NCBI GenBank assembly: GCA_004380135.1
Contig: QXCR01000034.1
Coordinates: 62,001-126,000 of the forward strand
DNA: 64,000 nt
Direction of reading: 5' to 3'
DNA from: Stemphylium vesicarium
Lineage: Eukaryota > Ascomycota > Dothideomycetes > Pleosporales > Pleosporaceae
Shown here piece by piece: positions 10,375-22,371 of this stretch (its first letter is position 1; each line of letters opens with the position of its first letter). A program made the position numbers and the translations under genes. Below the pieces are notes generated by a model. The model had not been told where the DNA came from and did no database searches. It worked only from the letters and a program-made list of their open reading frames with translations.

Positions 10375-13300
10375 CTAGGCAGGACCACCTTCATCTCCCT
10401 TAGCCTCCTCTGGGTTCTCGGGTGCGGCTTCAGCCTCTCCGTTTTGGCCTTCGGCGTCGTCGCCATTGGTGGCTGCTGCCGCGGCGGCAGCGGCCGCGGC
10501 CTCGGCTTCTCTTGCCTGTTTCTCTGCCTTGGCTCTTTGGCGTGCGGCTTCGCGTTCAAAGTTCTCCTTGCGAGCTCGCTCGTCCTTTGCTTTTCGGAGA
10601 CGCTCTGCTTCTTCGACTCCGCCGCTCTTTTTGAGCTTGCCCTCCTCGACGAAATTGCCGAGCTCGCGTTTGAATTCGTCGTCATTCCTCGTGGCAAGGT
10701 CTCGCTGTCGCGCCTTTTCAGCTCGTTCGATAGCCTCAAGTCTGCCCTCGTGGTTCGGTTGTAGAGCCTTGACCTCCCCAAGGACACCGTCGCGAGCCTG
10801 TCGGGGATCCACAACCTTGTCTAATGCGACTGCGTTGAGCATGTTGCGGCCACTGGCCGAGCGCATGCCCTTACCGCTCTCCTTCTCACTTTCGAGATTT
10901 TGCTGTTTCGTCGCCTGCTCGACCAGCTCGAGGGTCTGTGCTGCTTTTTCGAGATCGTCTTGCAAATCAGCTGCGAGTTCTTCCTGCATAGTGAGCATGT
11001 CTCGCTCTTCGCATACAGTCTGCAGCTCTTGTTCCCAGATCTTGGTCCAAAGAGGCTTTTCCTTGGCCAGAAGGTCTTGCAGCTTCTTGAGCTCTGCAGT
11101 GGCTGTCGATAGATCCTTCGCGGTAGTCTCCAGCTGGCGGGGCAAAGGTCGAACACCCCGAAGGACAACGTCCTTTCTGAGATCTTCGACCAGATCCTGT
11201 AGATCGTCCACTCTGTTAACGATTTTCTCGGAGTCGTCTTGCAGGGCCTTCTTTCCAGTATTGATGTAGGCGCGACCACTGTCACCATCGAGTGAGGGTA
11301 AAGCAGCCTTAATGGCAGTCGATTTGACTGCACCCGCTTTGGTACGGATCGTCGACATGCTGGCCTGTATGTCTGAAACAAAAGATGAATAGGTCTGGCG
11401 AACAACTGCCAAGTCCCGACGTAGCGCCTGCACTTCGCTGAGCTGAGTAGCGGAGGTCATGTTCCCTTCGGTAGGTACGCCAGTTGAGGTCGAGCGAGAG
11501 GGAAATAGAGCCGAATTGCGAGCTGAAGATAATGGTGCCGCAGACATGCCGGCAATCTCCTTGGTAGTTTGTTGCTGGCGCTCGGCAACGCGCTGGATGG
11601 TGGCTTGCTGGTCATCGACAACCGTCTTGATGCTCTCCACCAGTTTACTGAGCCCACCAAACTTGTCATCAATGTGACTCTTCACTTCGTCCAGCTGCTC
11701 AACATTAAGAACAAGAACCGATCTGTCCTTGATATCGTGAATGTCTTCCAATTCGTATCGCACACCAGAAACTGGGTCTTGAATATGAATCTCAGGCAGA
11801 TCGCCATAGCGGTGGGTGTCCCAGGCAAACTTCTCGATAAAGGCAAGTTGCAAGCGAGCAGAAGAGAGTTCGGAACCATCAGCAAACACATACTTCTTGA
11901 TCTTGCTCTTGTATTGCAGAAACAGAGTGAGCTCTTTCCCTTGTTGAGGCGATTGCTCCGGGATAAAATGGGAGGGTTGCGGAGATGGGGTTTTCGCCCT
12001 GTAAGAGCTGTTGCGGCTTGCGGTCGGCCTGGGGGCTTCTTCCTTGACCGGTGATCCAGGCCCAAGCTCAGCCGGTTCGGAGAGAGGTCCATTGAGAGTG
12101 GCACCGAGGGAAACCTGGTCGCCCTCAGGGAACTTTGGCGTACCGATCTTGTCGTCAGGTGTCTTCTGGATGGGACTGTCTTCGGGGCCAGATTCTTGGG
12201 GTGGCAGAATGCTTGGCGCTCTGCTGTTAGAGCTTTCCTCGGAGATGCGTCTATCGTTGGGTTGATCGAAAGAAAACTTGGTCTCAACTGCAGGACGTTG
12301 TTGAGCAAGCTGTTGGTTGGACCGTTGCCGGCTGTGCATCATAGACGCCCTCGTTCGGACTGCGTTCATAGATTCGCGCACATCCCGGCCCCTATTCGGA
12401 ATGGGCGAGTTCTGAACCGGCGGAAGCGGTATGCCATTCGTACCAAGATGCTTCTGGATCTGGTACGCTGAGAATCTCCGCGACGCCCTTCGCTCTAGCT
12501 CTCCGCCTCTTTGTAACGCGGCCAGCGCATCTTCTTGTTTCGGCGGTGGTGGAGGCGGAGGGAAATCGACTGGATAGTTGGGTTGCTGCTGTTGTTGCGG
12601 CTGTTCTGGAGGTTTGGGCATGGCGTCGTCGGAGGGATAGGGAGCGATTACGGGCATTTGTTGGGCGGTAGTACTCGACATGGAAGAATCGGTGGATAGT
12701 TGGCTTGTGGTGGTCGAACGATTCGCCTTTGGATTGGAGGGGAGGGCGTCATATTTGCTGGGAGAGGCTCGGCCGCCTGCTACCGAAGACGAGCGCGGGG
12801 GAAGGTCAGGTCCGCCGAACGAGGGGCTGTCTCCTCTTGAAGGTAGTCTCTGGCTTGCCGAACGCGGGTGTTGTTGGCCTTCCTCCATGTCACCAGAACT
12901 CCCCACGCTGCCCTGTCGCGGACTCCCGCCTCCATTAAGTGAGCCATCTCTTCCTGTGCGCTGCCGTAACCGCTGCTGCTTTTTCTTCAGGCCGTGGAGT
13001 AGATTTATTATAATGTCTCGTATCCGTGGTAAGAAGTTGTCGAGGCTCGACTGTGAGGCTTCCTGGCTGAGCGTCTCTTCTAGTATGCCGCGCAGCAGTT
13101 CCGGGACGTTTCCGAGATCATTGGTATCAACGCCTATGGCATTGAAGGCCCGGGACGCGATGTTGAACTCATAGCCCAGGCGCACGTAGACGTCGGAGAC
13201 CTCGCTCTCAGTGGCAGTCCCGCGCGACCATAGCGTCAGCGTCTCTGTGTGGTGTTAGCAGATGTGATATTGTGCGTGGGGGGGCGGGATGCGCCTTGGA

Positions 13301-13506
13301 CGGACCGAGGAGCTGCTTTGTCGCGACGAGCAGATGCGTGACGGACTTTTCAATCTGGGAGAGTTGCTGCTGGGGCTGAATTCAAGACATGTCAGTACCT
13401 GTGGTTGGGTGTGGGCGCCGAACACTGCGGGCCTACGTACATTCTTGGGCGCACGCCGCGATGACGACCCCTGAGACGAGCGCATAGAAGATGCCTCTTC
13501 CGCCAT
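10375..13506 (-). CDS. BUD6: Actin-interacting polarity factor Bud6/Aip3
   Basis: Bud6 is a polarisome component that binds actin monomers and stimulates formins at sites of polarised growth (hyphal tips, septa). Exons (minus strand) are 13441-13506, 13306-13375 and 10375-13244, giving 1001 aa. The N-terminus reads IEKSVTHLLVATKQLL, then the WSRGTATESEVSDVYVRLGYEFNI region typical of the AIP3 N-terminal domain, up to LLHGLKKKQQRLRQR. A long disordered Pro/Ser/Gln-rich segment follows (about 130-440). The conserved C-terminal AIP3 core begins at LTLFLQYKSKIKKYVF and contains extended coiled coil. The tail (after about 900) is a charged Arg/Lys/Glu helix with an Ala run and an acidic end. Introns 13376-13440 and 13245-13305 restore the conserved N-terminus in frame. 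Large open frames on the plus strand here are shadows of biased codon use. Confidence 0.92.
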
Positions 13507-14824
13507 GATGGGGGACGACGTGTGGCGCAGGTATGCTGCAGCAGCAGAGTGAAGGGCCGGATGACGAAGCGCGAGGGCACGACACGCTCTCTCGGTAGAG
13601 TTGGCGACCACGTTGGGTGCACCGACGTCTGATGCCCGCTCGAGCTAAGACAAGAGTGGCTGGGCAGCACGTGGAGCTGTCTCACTTCCAGCCCGCCACA
13701 GCTACGTCGCCCACCTCACGGCACGTCCTGGCCGCCTTGTTAATTGTCTCCTCTGATCGATGCCACCGCACTCGGTTGCCACAGCAAAAAAGTGTTGTCG
13801 CCATTCGTATTTTCTTCTATGTTTGACAATCGATAGCTCATGTCCGCAACCAATCGCTGCTGGCGGTACCATGGGACTTGTCATGGCTGGTCGCCTCTTG
13901 ACACAGCACTCGCACTGTGGAGAGAGCAAAAAGGCGGTTAAAAGAACAAACGGGGGCGCTGTTGTTGCGCCACAATAACCAAGCGAGCAAGGCGATGATG
14001 ATGCCAGCGCTATGTGCTCTATCTCCTGTCCTACTCCTTCTGTGGTCGTATTTCACCTGCATCAATCCCACTTGTTCTGCATGCGAACGGCCCATGGTAG
14101 CGCATACACGGCATCGGCCTGGTGGGCGGGCACTCTATCCGAGCTGCAGACTACGGCCTGCGACCGGCCCATCTTCGCGCTATTACCTGGAGAGCCGTAA
14201 TGAACAGGTGTTTGCCCCGTAATTGACCACTGTTTGGTGTGCGCCCACTCGGGCAACAATAGCTTTGCAAGTGAGGCGGCCTGGCGAGGTGCCGGCGAGG
14301 GACCATGACGGCGTCGTCCTGGGAGAGGCACGAGACTGCTGCCATGATGCCTACCTAGCCTCGGAACAGAAATCGGCCATCAGACGCTGTCACAGGAATC
14401 AGCTCCACAGCCCACAACTTCACACTGCCTGTCCCCTCTATTAATTTCGCGCATCGACGTTGGTGACGGCTGCGTTGGGCCCCTCGTGCCGTCGTCCGAG
14501 TATTTACGGCTACTGCCTGAGGCTGGCTTAGCTCCCGCAGGTGTTTCATCGAGGCGATCAAGCTTGGCGTGCACCTCACTCTGGACGTCTGGCTGTTAAT
14601 TCGGGCACAGCCTCCTATACCACCGCAACTCCGCCGTACGGCTCTCTCTCCTCTACCGCTCACCCTACGCCGTGCTCGCTCACGCATTGAGTGCCCTGTG
14701 CTGCTCTCACACCTGAGTTGGAGCTCCTTCCTCCCCCGCGCCCGTCGCTCCTTCTCCCACCAAGACCACGACCCGAACCACCGACCCACGCTACCGAGCT
14801 CGCCCGCCTATTCCCACATAATCC
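13507..14824. promoter_or_regulatory. Divergent intergenic region, BUD6 / PBP1
   Basis: This 1.3 kb contains the upstream sequences of both genes. The 250 nt before the PBP1 start are strongly CT-rich, typical of a fungal 5' leader. No additional gene is supportable. Confidence 0.45.
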
Positions 14825-17800
14825 ATGTCCACTGCCGCCGCGACCACCAGCAATCCCTCCAATGCTCTAAACGCTGCCTCCAACAATTCCGGCAGGCAAC
14901 TGAAGATGAGCACATCTGGCAAAGGCGCTATCGACGCACAGCGAAAGCCCGGGAGCCCCAGCGAAGGAGCCCAGAGGTAACTACCATCACTCCCTTGATG
15001 TTTTGCCCACCACTGCCAGCCAGCCCACTGCCAGCCCCGCAATCTTTCTCCCTGTCTTCTTTTTGCTCTGTGCAGCTTCGTGCCCGCCCGTGCTCTCGCT
15101 GCCCGCTGGATACCGCAACCACGATGCGGGATAACCTCGTGTGACGTGCCATGGGTCACATGGAGTTACGGTGCAACTGCACTGTCCAGTAGTCTGCCCT
15201 CTTCCCGTGCCTTCTGTTCAATTACCTCACCTTGCAACGCTCCTTCCTCGAAAAGCTCGCTCCCGTTCGCACCTGGCGCAATGCTGACTTGGTGACCTGT
15301 AGAAAGCAGCCTGCCAAGACGGCATGGACTCAGGGAACCAATCCTCTCACCCAGCGACCGACCAACCCCGCCGCCGCCTCTAACGGTGTCGTAAGCTCAC
15401 CCAAGCAGAGCTCGACGGTCTCGTCGGGCGAAACCGCTTCCCCAATGCGGCACCTTAGCGATCGGATGATGTACCTGCTGGCCAACCTCACTGTAAGTGA
15501 CGGACCGCTCTCCGTGCCAAGTCGACGAACACAACTGACGATAACGGCCAGGGTCTTCCGGGCATCATCACACTGAAAAATGGCGAAAAGTTCTCTGGTG
15601 TGCTGTCAGGCACTTCGCTGGACCCTAGCGAGCTGCGCTATGTCTTCAAGATGGTCAAGAAGCTGATGCCCGCTGCCCACGCTCAGACAAACGGCACCGG
15701 CGACGCCTCGGATGACTATGTCGGCGCGGGCGACTACCATGTCATGTCCTTTGACATGAGCGATGTTGCTGATTTCAACGTCAACAATGTGGTGCTCGAC
15801 AAGTCCCATGCCAAGGGGCAGAACGGTATGCGCTCTCCCACGGTACCATTTCCCGTCAAACTAATCGTCACAGGCACCTCAGGCTTCCGCACGGATACCG
15901 ACATCTCTGGGAAAATGGCTATTCGCGAGCGCGATCTTCAAAAATGGGAGCCGTCAGAGGTCGACCCCAACATGACCCTTGAATCCTCGGGACGGACGAG
16001 CGAGTGGGATCAATTCTCTACCAACGAGCGTCTGTTCGGCGTGAAGAGTAACTACGACGAGACCTTCTACACCACCACTATTAACAAGAACGACCCGCAG
16101 TATGCAGAGAGGGCTGCGCGTGCCGAAAAGATTGCTAGGGAAATTGAGGGCAGTAGCGCGACCAACTCGCATATCCGCGAGGAGCGAGGAGGTTACTCTG
16201 CCGCCGACGATAATGGCGACGAGGAAGACAAGTACAGCGGAGTCCGTCGCGACTACCCGGCCCTGTCGACTGGCCAATCCCATCGATACACACCTCCTGC
16301 GCGGCGTGCACCAGCTGCTCAAGCGACTGTGCCTGGCGCCCCAGTAGACCCGGCTATCATCTCTTCGTCTGTCGCGCGACCTGGTTCCCAAACTGCGCAG
16401 CGTGCTGCAAGCCCTGCTACTGCGGCCGCCCCTGCACCGGAGCCGGCCAAGGTTCAGGAGGCCGCTAAAGAAATACCGAACCCCACCACAAAATCAGCGG
16501 ATGCGCACAAAGCTGTTACAGAGCAACTACAAAAGCCCAGTAGCACCATCAAGTCCGGAGTGGCTGCCATCCCTCCACGAAAGGCCGGAAGGCCACACGA
16601 TGCGACTACAAATGTAGAGCATGACCTGCTTGACTCGTTCAAGCAATTCTCCGCTGCTGAGAAGCTGCGCATCTCCGATCGTCAGAGGGCTTTCGCTCGA
16701 GAGAACAAAGCTGTCAAGCTAAACGACTTGAAGAAGTTCGCACTCAACTTCAAGTTGAGCACACCAGTGCCATCAGATTTGGTGCCTATACTCGCTAAGG
16801 ACGAGACAAAGCAGCAGGCCATCGTTGACAAGGCCAATAGGCAAGCGCTCGAGTTGAAGACTTCCCCACCTCCGAAGCCATCAGCCAGCATTGCGGATCC
16901 CAAGGCCGCAGCAAGAGCTGCTAAACCCGAGTCCACTCAGGCCTCTCCCAGTGCGACCCTGGATCGTCAACAGAACCAACGTCCTCGCCAAGGACAACCG
17001 CCCTATGCGTCCGCTAGTTTGCGAGGTTCTCACCAGAATATGAACATCCCTCCCCGGAACCCAGGTCTCCTGAGCACGCGTCTACAGATGAACCATCAGC
17101 AACACAAACAAGGAGCCTTGCCCTACAACGGTGTACCTCAGCCGATACCCGCTCAGGACAATCGCATGCCTCCTACTGGTCCTTCCCAGCCTTCTAGTGG
17201 TGTTCAAACGCCATCCAGCATTTCCAAGTTCAACGTCCGCGCACATGAGTTCAAGCCAAACCCGGCCGCTAACACATTTCTACCAGGAGGCAACCCAAGT
17301 GCTAGCTCCAGTCCTCGACCAAATTCTTCACGGCAAGAAGCCCGCAAGCCGCAGGTCACTAACTTCTTTACGGGCCCTCGGCCAGCTGTGAAGTCTTTAG
17401 ATGGCCCGGTGACTTTCAATGCTATTGGTCGTCTGGAGAAAGAGGGACAAGAGAGTGAGAAGTCGCATCCTTCCGACATCAAGCCCCCTTACAAGACGTT
17501 CCCGACATGGGATTTCCCGTCTGCCAACTCCCAAAAAGGTTATAAAGAGTTCTTCGAGCACGCCCCTCCGACGGGGGCACCATTATCAGCGCCTCAACAC
17601 GCCATGGCTAGTGGCCCCATGCCGCATCAGATACCCCCTCATCTACAAGGCGCCCAAGGCATGTCGCAAGGACCAACACCTCAGCACACTCCTCGGGGGC
17701 CCCCAGTACAACCGCATCTTGGACAGCCACATCAGTTCGAGGCCCCACACATGCAATACTCGCATTCGCAGTCGTCAGTGCAACCCTCACCACGACCTGG

Positions 17801-18499
17801 CGCACCTTTTATATATGGAGCACAGCCCCAACAAATGCCCGGCTATCCTCAGCCTGTGCAAATGCCTCAATATGGCATGAGTCCCAATGTCCAACATGTT
17901 CCTATGCGAAACGTACAGGGGGGGCAGTTTATTAGTCCCCCTGGGCCGGCAATGGGAGGTCAGATGATGACGAACCAGCCCTCGAACGGGCCTTTTATGG
18001 GAATGCCAGGCAACCCTCAGATGCAAATGTACTCTCCAGCTCCAGGACCTGCATATCCACAATATCCTGGCCACATGCCTGGACCCGGCGCTAATGGGTT
18101 CCCGAGCCCAAGGCCAGGCGCTCCAATGATGAGCCATCAAGGGTCGCAACAGGGCCACCATCAGCAACCACACATGATGTACATGCAACCTGGCGCGCCA
18201 ACTCCCCAGATGTACCAGATGCAGCCAGGGCAGAGTAAGCTGATCGATGATACGAGACCTTTTGCATGACTAACATGATCCCAGTGGCGCCGAACCCAAT
18301 GCGGGGACCTTATCAACAACCATACCAGGGTGGTCATTACGGCTCACCTCAACAGCATCCTCAGTTCCCCCAACAACATCGCGGTACACCGAGCGGAAGC
18401 TATTCTCAACCTATGATGCAACAGCACTCGACAGGTCCCCAGGTTCCACCAGCCGGCCCTGCCAACCATGGTCCGGATAGCAGCAACGAACCCAAATGA
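14825..18499 (+). CDS. PBP1: Ataxin-2 homologue, poly(A)-binding-protein-binding protein Pbp1
   Basis: Pbp1/ataxin-2 binds poly(A)-binding protein, regulates mRNA polyadenylation, translation and stress granules, and affects TORC1 in yeast. Exons 14825-14976, 15303-15492, 15552-15825, 15874-18234 and 18285-18499 give 1063 aa. The Sm-like ataxin-2 domain covers about 95-195 (HLSDRMMYLLANLTG, then GEKFSGVL and DYHVMSFDMSDV). The LsmAD domain covers about 206-302 (RTSEWDQFSTNERLFGVKS, then NYDETFYTT). A PAM2-like motif, FNVRAHEFKPNP, lies near 655 and should bind the MLLE domain of Pab1. The rest is disordered, with a Gln/Pro/Met-rich C-terminal third. Intron 1 is long for this genome (326 nt). 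The 48-nt intron 15826-15873 is stop-free in frame, so retention would insert 16 residues inside the Sm/LsmAD junction. Identity is firm. Confidence 0.93.
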
Positions 18500-19167
18500 A
18501 GAACGTTAAGATGAGATTTGTATCTCAACTTTAGCAAGACTTCTACGGGCTTGCTGCTCAAGTTCGGCGGCATGGTCCCGCCCGTTTTATCAAATTTTGC
18601 TATGCGCTTAGCGTGGGTGGGTTGATATTCTCCTCAATCAGTGGCTTGACGCATAGCGACCGGCGTTGACAGGGCATGGGAGGTGCATAAAAGGATTACG
18701 GTATGGGTGATGGTATGGCGGACAATGGATATGCAGCATATGACAAGAGAAGGGTGGACTGCCACAGTTCGCTTCTTTAATGGCGATGGCGACCGTAACG
18801 TACGATGGAGGAGCTAGTCAGGGGAAACGCTTTGGCTTTCCTGGCTACGATGAATGGAGATGGTGAACGTCTATAGCTAGCAGAGCCTGCGCGTACAACG
18901 CATGTTTCTCCAGTACTCTCAATACAACTAGCTTAAACTGAACACCAGTCATGTGTCTTATTGGTCTTCAGTCGCCCGCGTGAAGCGTGTCGTTCTAGGA
19001 TGACCTGTCTGAGATGCAGGTGACAAGGATCAGCAGGTACACGTCGGACCCACACTCTAGCGTGCATTCAGCGTTCCGCATTCCCGCGTCCGTTCCGACA
19101 CTACCCCAGAAAACCTCCGCCCTCTATACCTATCTTCGACACACTCCTTCATGTTGCTGTATGCTGT
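18500..19167. other. Intergenic region, PBP1 to transporter
   Basis: This 0.67 kb holds the 3' region of PBP1 and the presumed promoter of the transporter gene. No gene or repeat is seen. Confidence 0.4.
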
Positions 19168-21053
19168 ATGCCTATTCCACATGACGAAGTAGAATTAGAC
19201 AGCATGAACGACTCCGCAGCTGAGCCACTGATCCCCAATACCCGCGACTTTCCGAGCGATGCGCGCGACCGCTACAACAGCGACGACGACGCAGAGATAA
19301 GAGAAGACGAGGTAGATGAGAGTACACTGTTGTCGCCTGGTTTGTTCATCTGGACCCTAACTATATGTGCTGGCGTGAGTGGGCTCCTATTCGGCTATGA
19401 GTACGTTCACAACCACCATGAGTGATGCCATGCGCCGGACTCATCACTGCAACTCCTGTGCGACCTTCGATTTACTAACCGACTCACGTAGCACCGGTGT
19501 CATATCCTCGACCCTTATATCTATAGGCTCCGATCTCTCCTCTCGCCCGCTTACCACGCTCGATAAGAGCCTCATCACTTCGTGTACCTCCTTCTTCGCG
19601 CTCCTTGCGTCGCCCCTTACGGGTATCCTGGCCGACACGTACGGTCGCAAGACGGTGATACTTGTCGCGGACATACTCTTTATACTGGGCGCGCTGTGGC
19701 AGGCATGGACGACCAGTATTGGTGGCATGATTGTGGGCCGGTCCATTGTCGGCGCTGCAGTCGGTAGCGCGTCTTTTGTCGTACCGCTGTATATTTCGGA
19801 ACTCAGCCCTAGCCCTTTCCGGGGCAGACTGGTCGTAGTGAGCAGCCTGTTTATCACAGGAGGGCAGGTTGTGGCGTATGTCATCGGGTGGCTGTTTTCT
19901 GAGAGAGCACATGGTTGGAGATGGATGGTCGGGCTTGGTGCTCTCCCCGCTGCGATCCAATTCGCCATGCTGTTCTTCTTGCCCGAAACGCCCCGATATC
20001 TCGTCAAGGCTGGAAAGACGCAGCAGGCGAAGGCAGTGCTGGCAAAAGTGTACAGGAGGGAGGTAGACGAGACTAAGTTAGTGAATGCGGTACTGAGGCG
20101 CGTGGAGAAAGAGATTGAAGAAGAGGAGGATGCTGCTGGTCTGCGCGGTACGCCTGAGACTAATAAGACTGGCTGGAGGGCGAAAACGGATAGAGTAAAG
20201 GACAATTTCTCGCAATTGATAGTGATTGGGGGAAACAGAAGGGCGTTGGTCATTGCCTGTATGCTCCAAGGTTTTCAGCAGCTCTGCGGTTTCGTAAGTA
20301 CCCCCATCATTCAATCTTCGTACCACTCTAAACTACAACGGCCAAGCCTGCCACTTCCCAATTATATACAATGTCTTACTAACAGTCCCCCTTCAGAACT
20401 CACTCATGTACTTCTCCGCCACCATCTTCCGCCTCGTAGGTTTCGAATCCCCAACCCTAACATCCCTCTCCATCGCCAGCACAAACTTCCTCTTCACCCT
20501 CGTCGCATTCCACTACATCGACCGCATCGGCCGCCGCCGCATTTTGCTCTGGTCCATCCCCATCATGGTCATCGGCCTCGCTCTCTGCGCCATCGCCTTC
20601 GGCTTCATCAATCTGCCCGCCGAAGAAGAATCCGCCTTTACAGCAGACGTCATGGCCGGGGGCGCCGGCACCAAGATCTGGCCGCTCATCATTCTGTTTT
20701 CGATGATCATGTATGTGGCTGGCTACGCGATCGGCATGGGCAACGTGCCGTGGCAGCAATCCGAACTTTTTCCTCTCTCTGTGCGTTCGTTGGGATCTGC
20801 GCTTTCAACGGCGACGAATTGGGGGTCAAACACTTTTATCGGTATCACGTTCTTGCCTATGATGAATATCTTCTCGCCTGTGGGCACGTTTGCGCTGTAT
20901 GCTGCGGTTTGTGTGGGCGCATGGATTACGGTTTGGAGGATCTATCCTGAGACAGCGGGGTTGGGGCTCGAGGATGTGGGTGGGTTGCTTAGAGAGGGGT
21001 ATGGGGTTAGGGATAGTGTGAGGAGATTTGAGCAGAGGCGACGGGAGAGATGA
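19168..21053 (+). CDS. MFS sugar transporter, myo-inositol (ITR) type
   Basis: This is a 12-helix plasma-membrane major-facilitator transporter, probably a proton symporter for inositol or a related polyol/sugar. Exons 19168-19400, 19492-20293 and 20397-21053 give 563 aa. After an acidic cytosolic N-terminus come GVSGLLFGYDTGVISSTL (helix 1, spliced), ADTYGRK, VGRSIVGAAVGSASFVVPLYISE, RGRL, PETPRYLV, then GFQQLCGFNSLMYFS, DRIGRRR and the C-terminal PETAGLGLEDV. The phrase STLISIGSDL after helix 1, and QLCGFNSLMY in helix 7, resemble yeast Itr1/Itr2 more than hexose carriers; this is family knowledge, not a search result. The start chosen is the first ATG; Met13 is an alternative. Confidence 0.88.
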
Positions 21054-21336
21054 TAGTTTGGGGCTAATTCTTTTTTTTTCTTTCTTTCTTTATAGATTAG
21101 ACTTGTGAAGAGGGTTGGCTTGAAGGATGGAGATGTGGCGAGTGTGACGCTGAAGCGGAGTTTATTGACTGATATCTTGACATCAAGGTTGTGGTGTGTG
21201 AAGTAGAACCGTGAGTGTCAGTATAAGAGTTAGCCTCTTTAATATACTTTCTCGATTCCTTCTTGTTGTTCCCAAACACTCTAAATCCAACAGCAACAGC
21301 CGCCAGTCTACAAACCACCACCAAGAACTCTCTAGC

Positions 21337-21810
21337 ATGAAACTCCTCATCCTCCTCACCCTCATCGTCCTACCAACCCTCACAGCCCTAACATACGCCG
21401 CCCCACTCCACCCCTTTTCCCCTTCAAATCCGCACACCAAACCTTCGGCCTCTTCCACCCCTACCACAATCTCAAACCCCGCGTCTGGCCAAATAATCGA
21501 CAATACTCTCCCCAACAACGACCTCCCCGGCGGCGGAATCGGGTCTTCTCTTCCCGACCATGCTCCTGTTGAAGCGCGCTACTACTCGCCGGTTGGAAAA
21601 CGAGATGAGGCTGGTGAGGATGTAAAGATACAGAATTCGGCGACTTGGTACGATGAGGACGCGGAGAGGGAGGCGGAGGATTTGATGCTGCTGATGAAAA
21701 TGGGGCCGGTGGAGGCAAGGGGGAGGTTTTTGCGAGGAGTAGGGGTGTGCGTGAGTGGAAGGTGTGAGTTTGAAAATGTGAAGTATTACGGCTGGGTCGA
21801 GGTGGGTTAG
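21337..21810 (+). CDS. Small secreted protein with a Lys-Arg processing site
   Basis: This intronless frame encodes 157 aa. It opens with a clear signal peptide (MKLLILLTLIVLPTLTALTYA, cleavage near residues 21-22). A Pro/Ser/Thr-rich segment follows to about residue 75. A dibasic site, VGKR, lies near 90 and fits a Kex2-type cut releasing an acidic peptide of about 67 residues. That peptide has its only two cysteines close together in the form CVSGRC near its end. No family is recognised. Size, secretion signal and the Kex2-like site fit either a secreted effector-like protein or a kexin-processed peptide; both are inference. It lies 280 bp downstream of the transporter on the same strand. 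Confidence 0.6.
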   Translation: MKLLILLTLIVLPTLTALTYAAPLHPFSPSNPHTKPSASSTPTTISNPASGQIIDNTLPNNDLPGGGIGSSLPDHAPVEARYYSPVGKRDEAGEDVKIQNSATWYDEDAEREAEDLMLLMKMGPVEARGRFLRGVGVCVSGRCEFENVKYYGWVEVG

Positions 21811-22371
21811 TGATGGTTACGGGGAGTTCATGTTGGCTTGCCTATGTGTGTGTATCGTACGGCTTTTAGATTTGGAGGTTCTGACGAAGTACCTAGGTAG
21901 TCGTTTAATAGCTTTTATATTCTTAGCTCCGAGGCTCCTACTCGTGATATCTCTATTGTTTTAGGTTGCTAGACATGATGGTTTGATGCACGCGTCTAGC
22001 TTGCCTGTGTAGATTGCTTTGTTCATCAGGTAAAACCTCCCTCGCCATCGCGAATGTTTGCATGATGCTGATGACCTCATCGGCCGGTGCCTGGGATACC
22101 GAGTGTGGCGCAGGAAGGTCATGCACTTTTGGTCAGCTTTGTTGATTGCACACACACAACATCAACCCATGTTGAATTTGGGAATGCATCACATGAGTTT
22201 TCTGAGAATCGTCGAAAAGTTGGACTTTTGTGTGAAGAGATGTGTAGTGTTTATTGATGCTTGAGTGGGGTTACAAAGCCAAGCCGCCAGCCGCGCGGGA
22301 ACCCCCCGCCCTTTCCCTCGTCCGGCATCCTCTCTCCTTTCTCTTCAACTTCATGATCCAAGTCAAACTGT
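21811..22371. other. Convergent intergenic region
   Basis: About 560 nt lie between the ends of the secreted-protein gene and the alpha/beta hydrolase gene. Nothing beyond 3' flanks is seen. Confidence 0.4.

Noticed and set aside
10466..13174. Long plus-strand open frames (up to 267 codons) opposite BUD6
   Set aside because: They mirror the Arg/Ala/Ser-rich and Pro/Gln-rich coding strand, contain no domain, and BUD6 with its spliced N-terminus explains the region.
19444..20253. 269-codon minus-strand open frame opposite the transporter
   Set aside because: The plus strand carries canonical MFS motifs through the same interval; the antisense frame has no family features.
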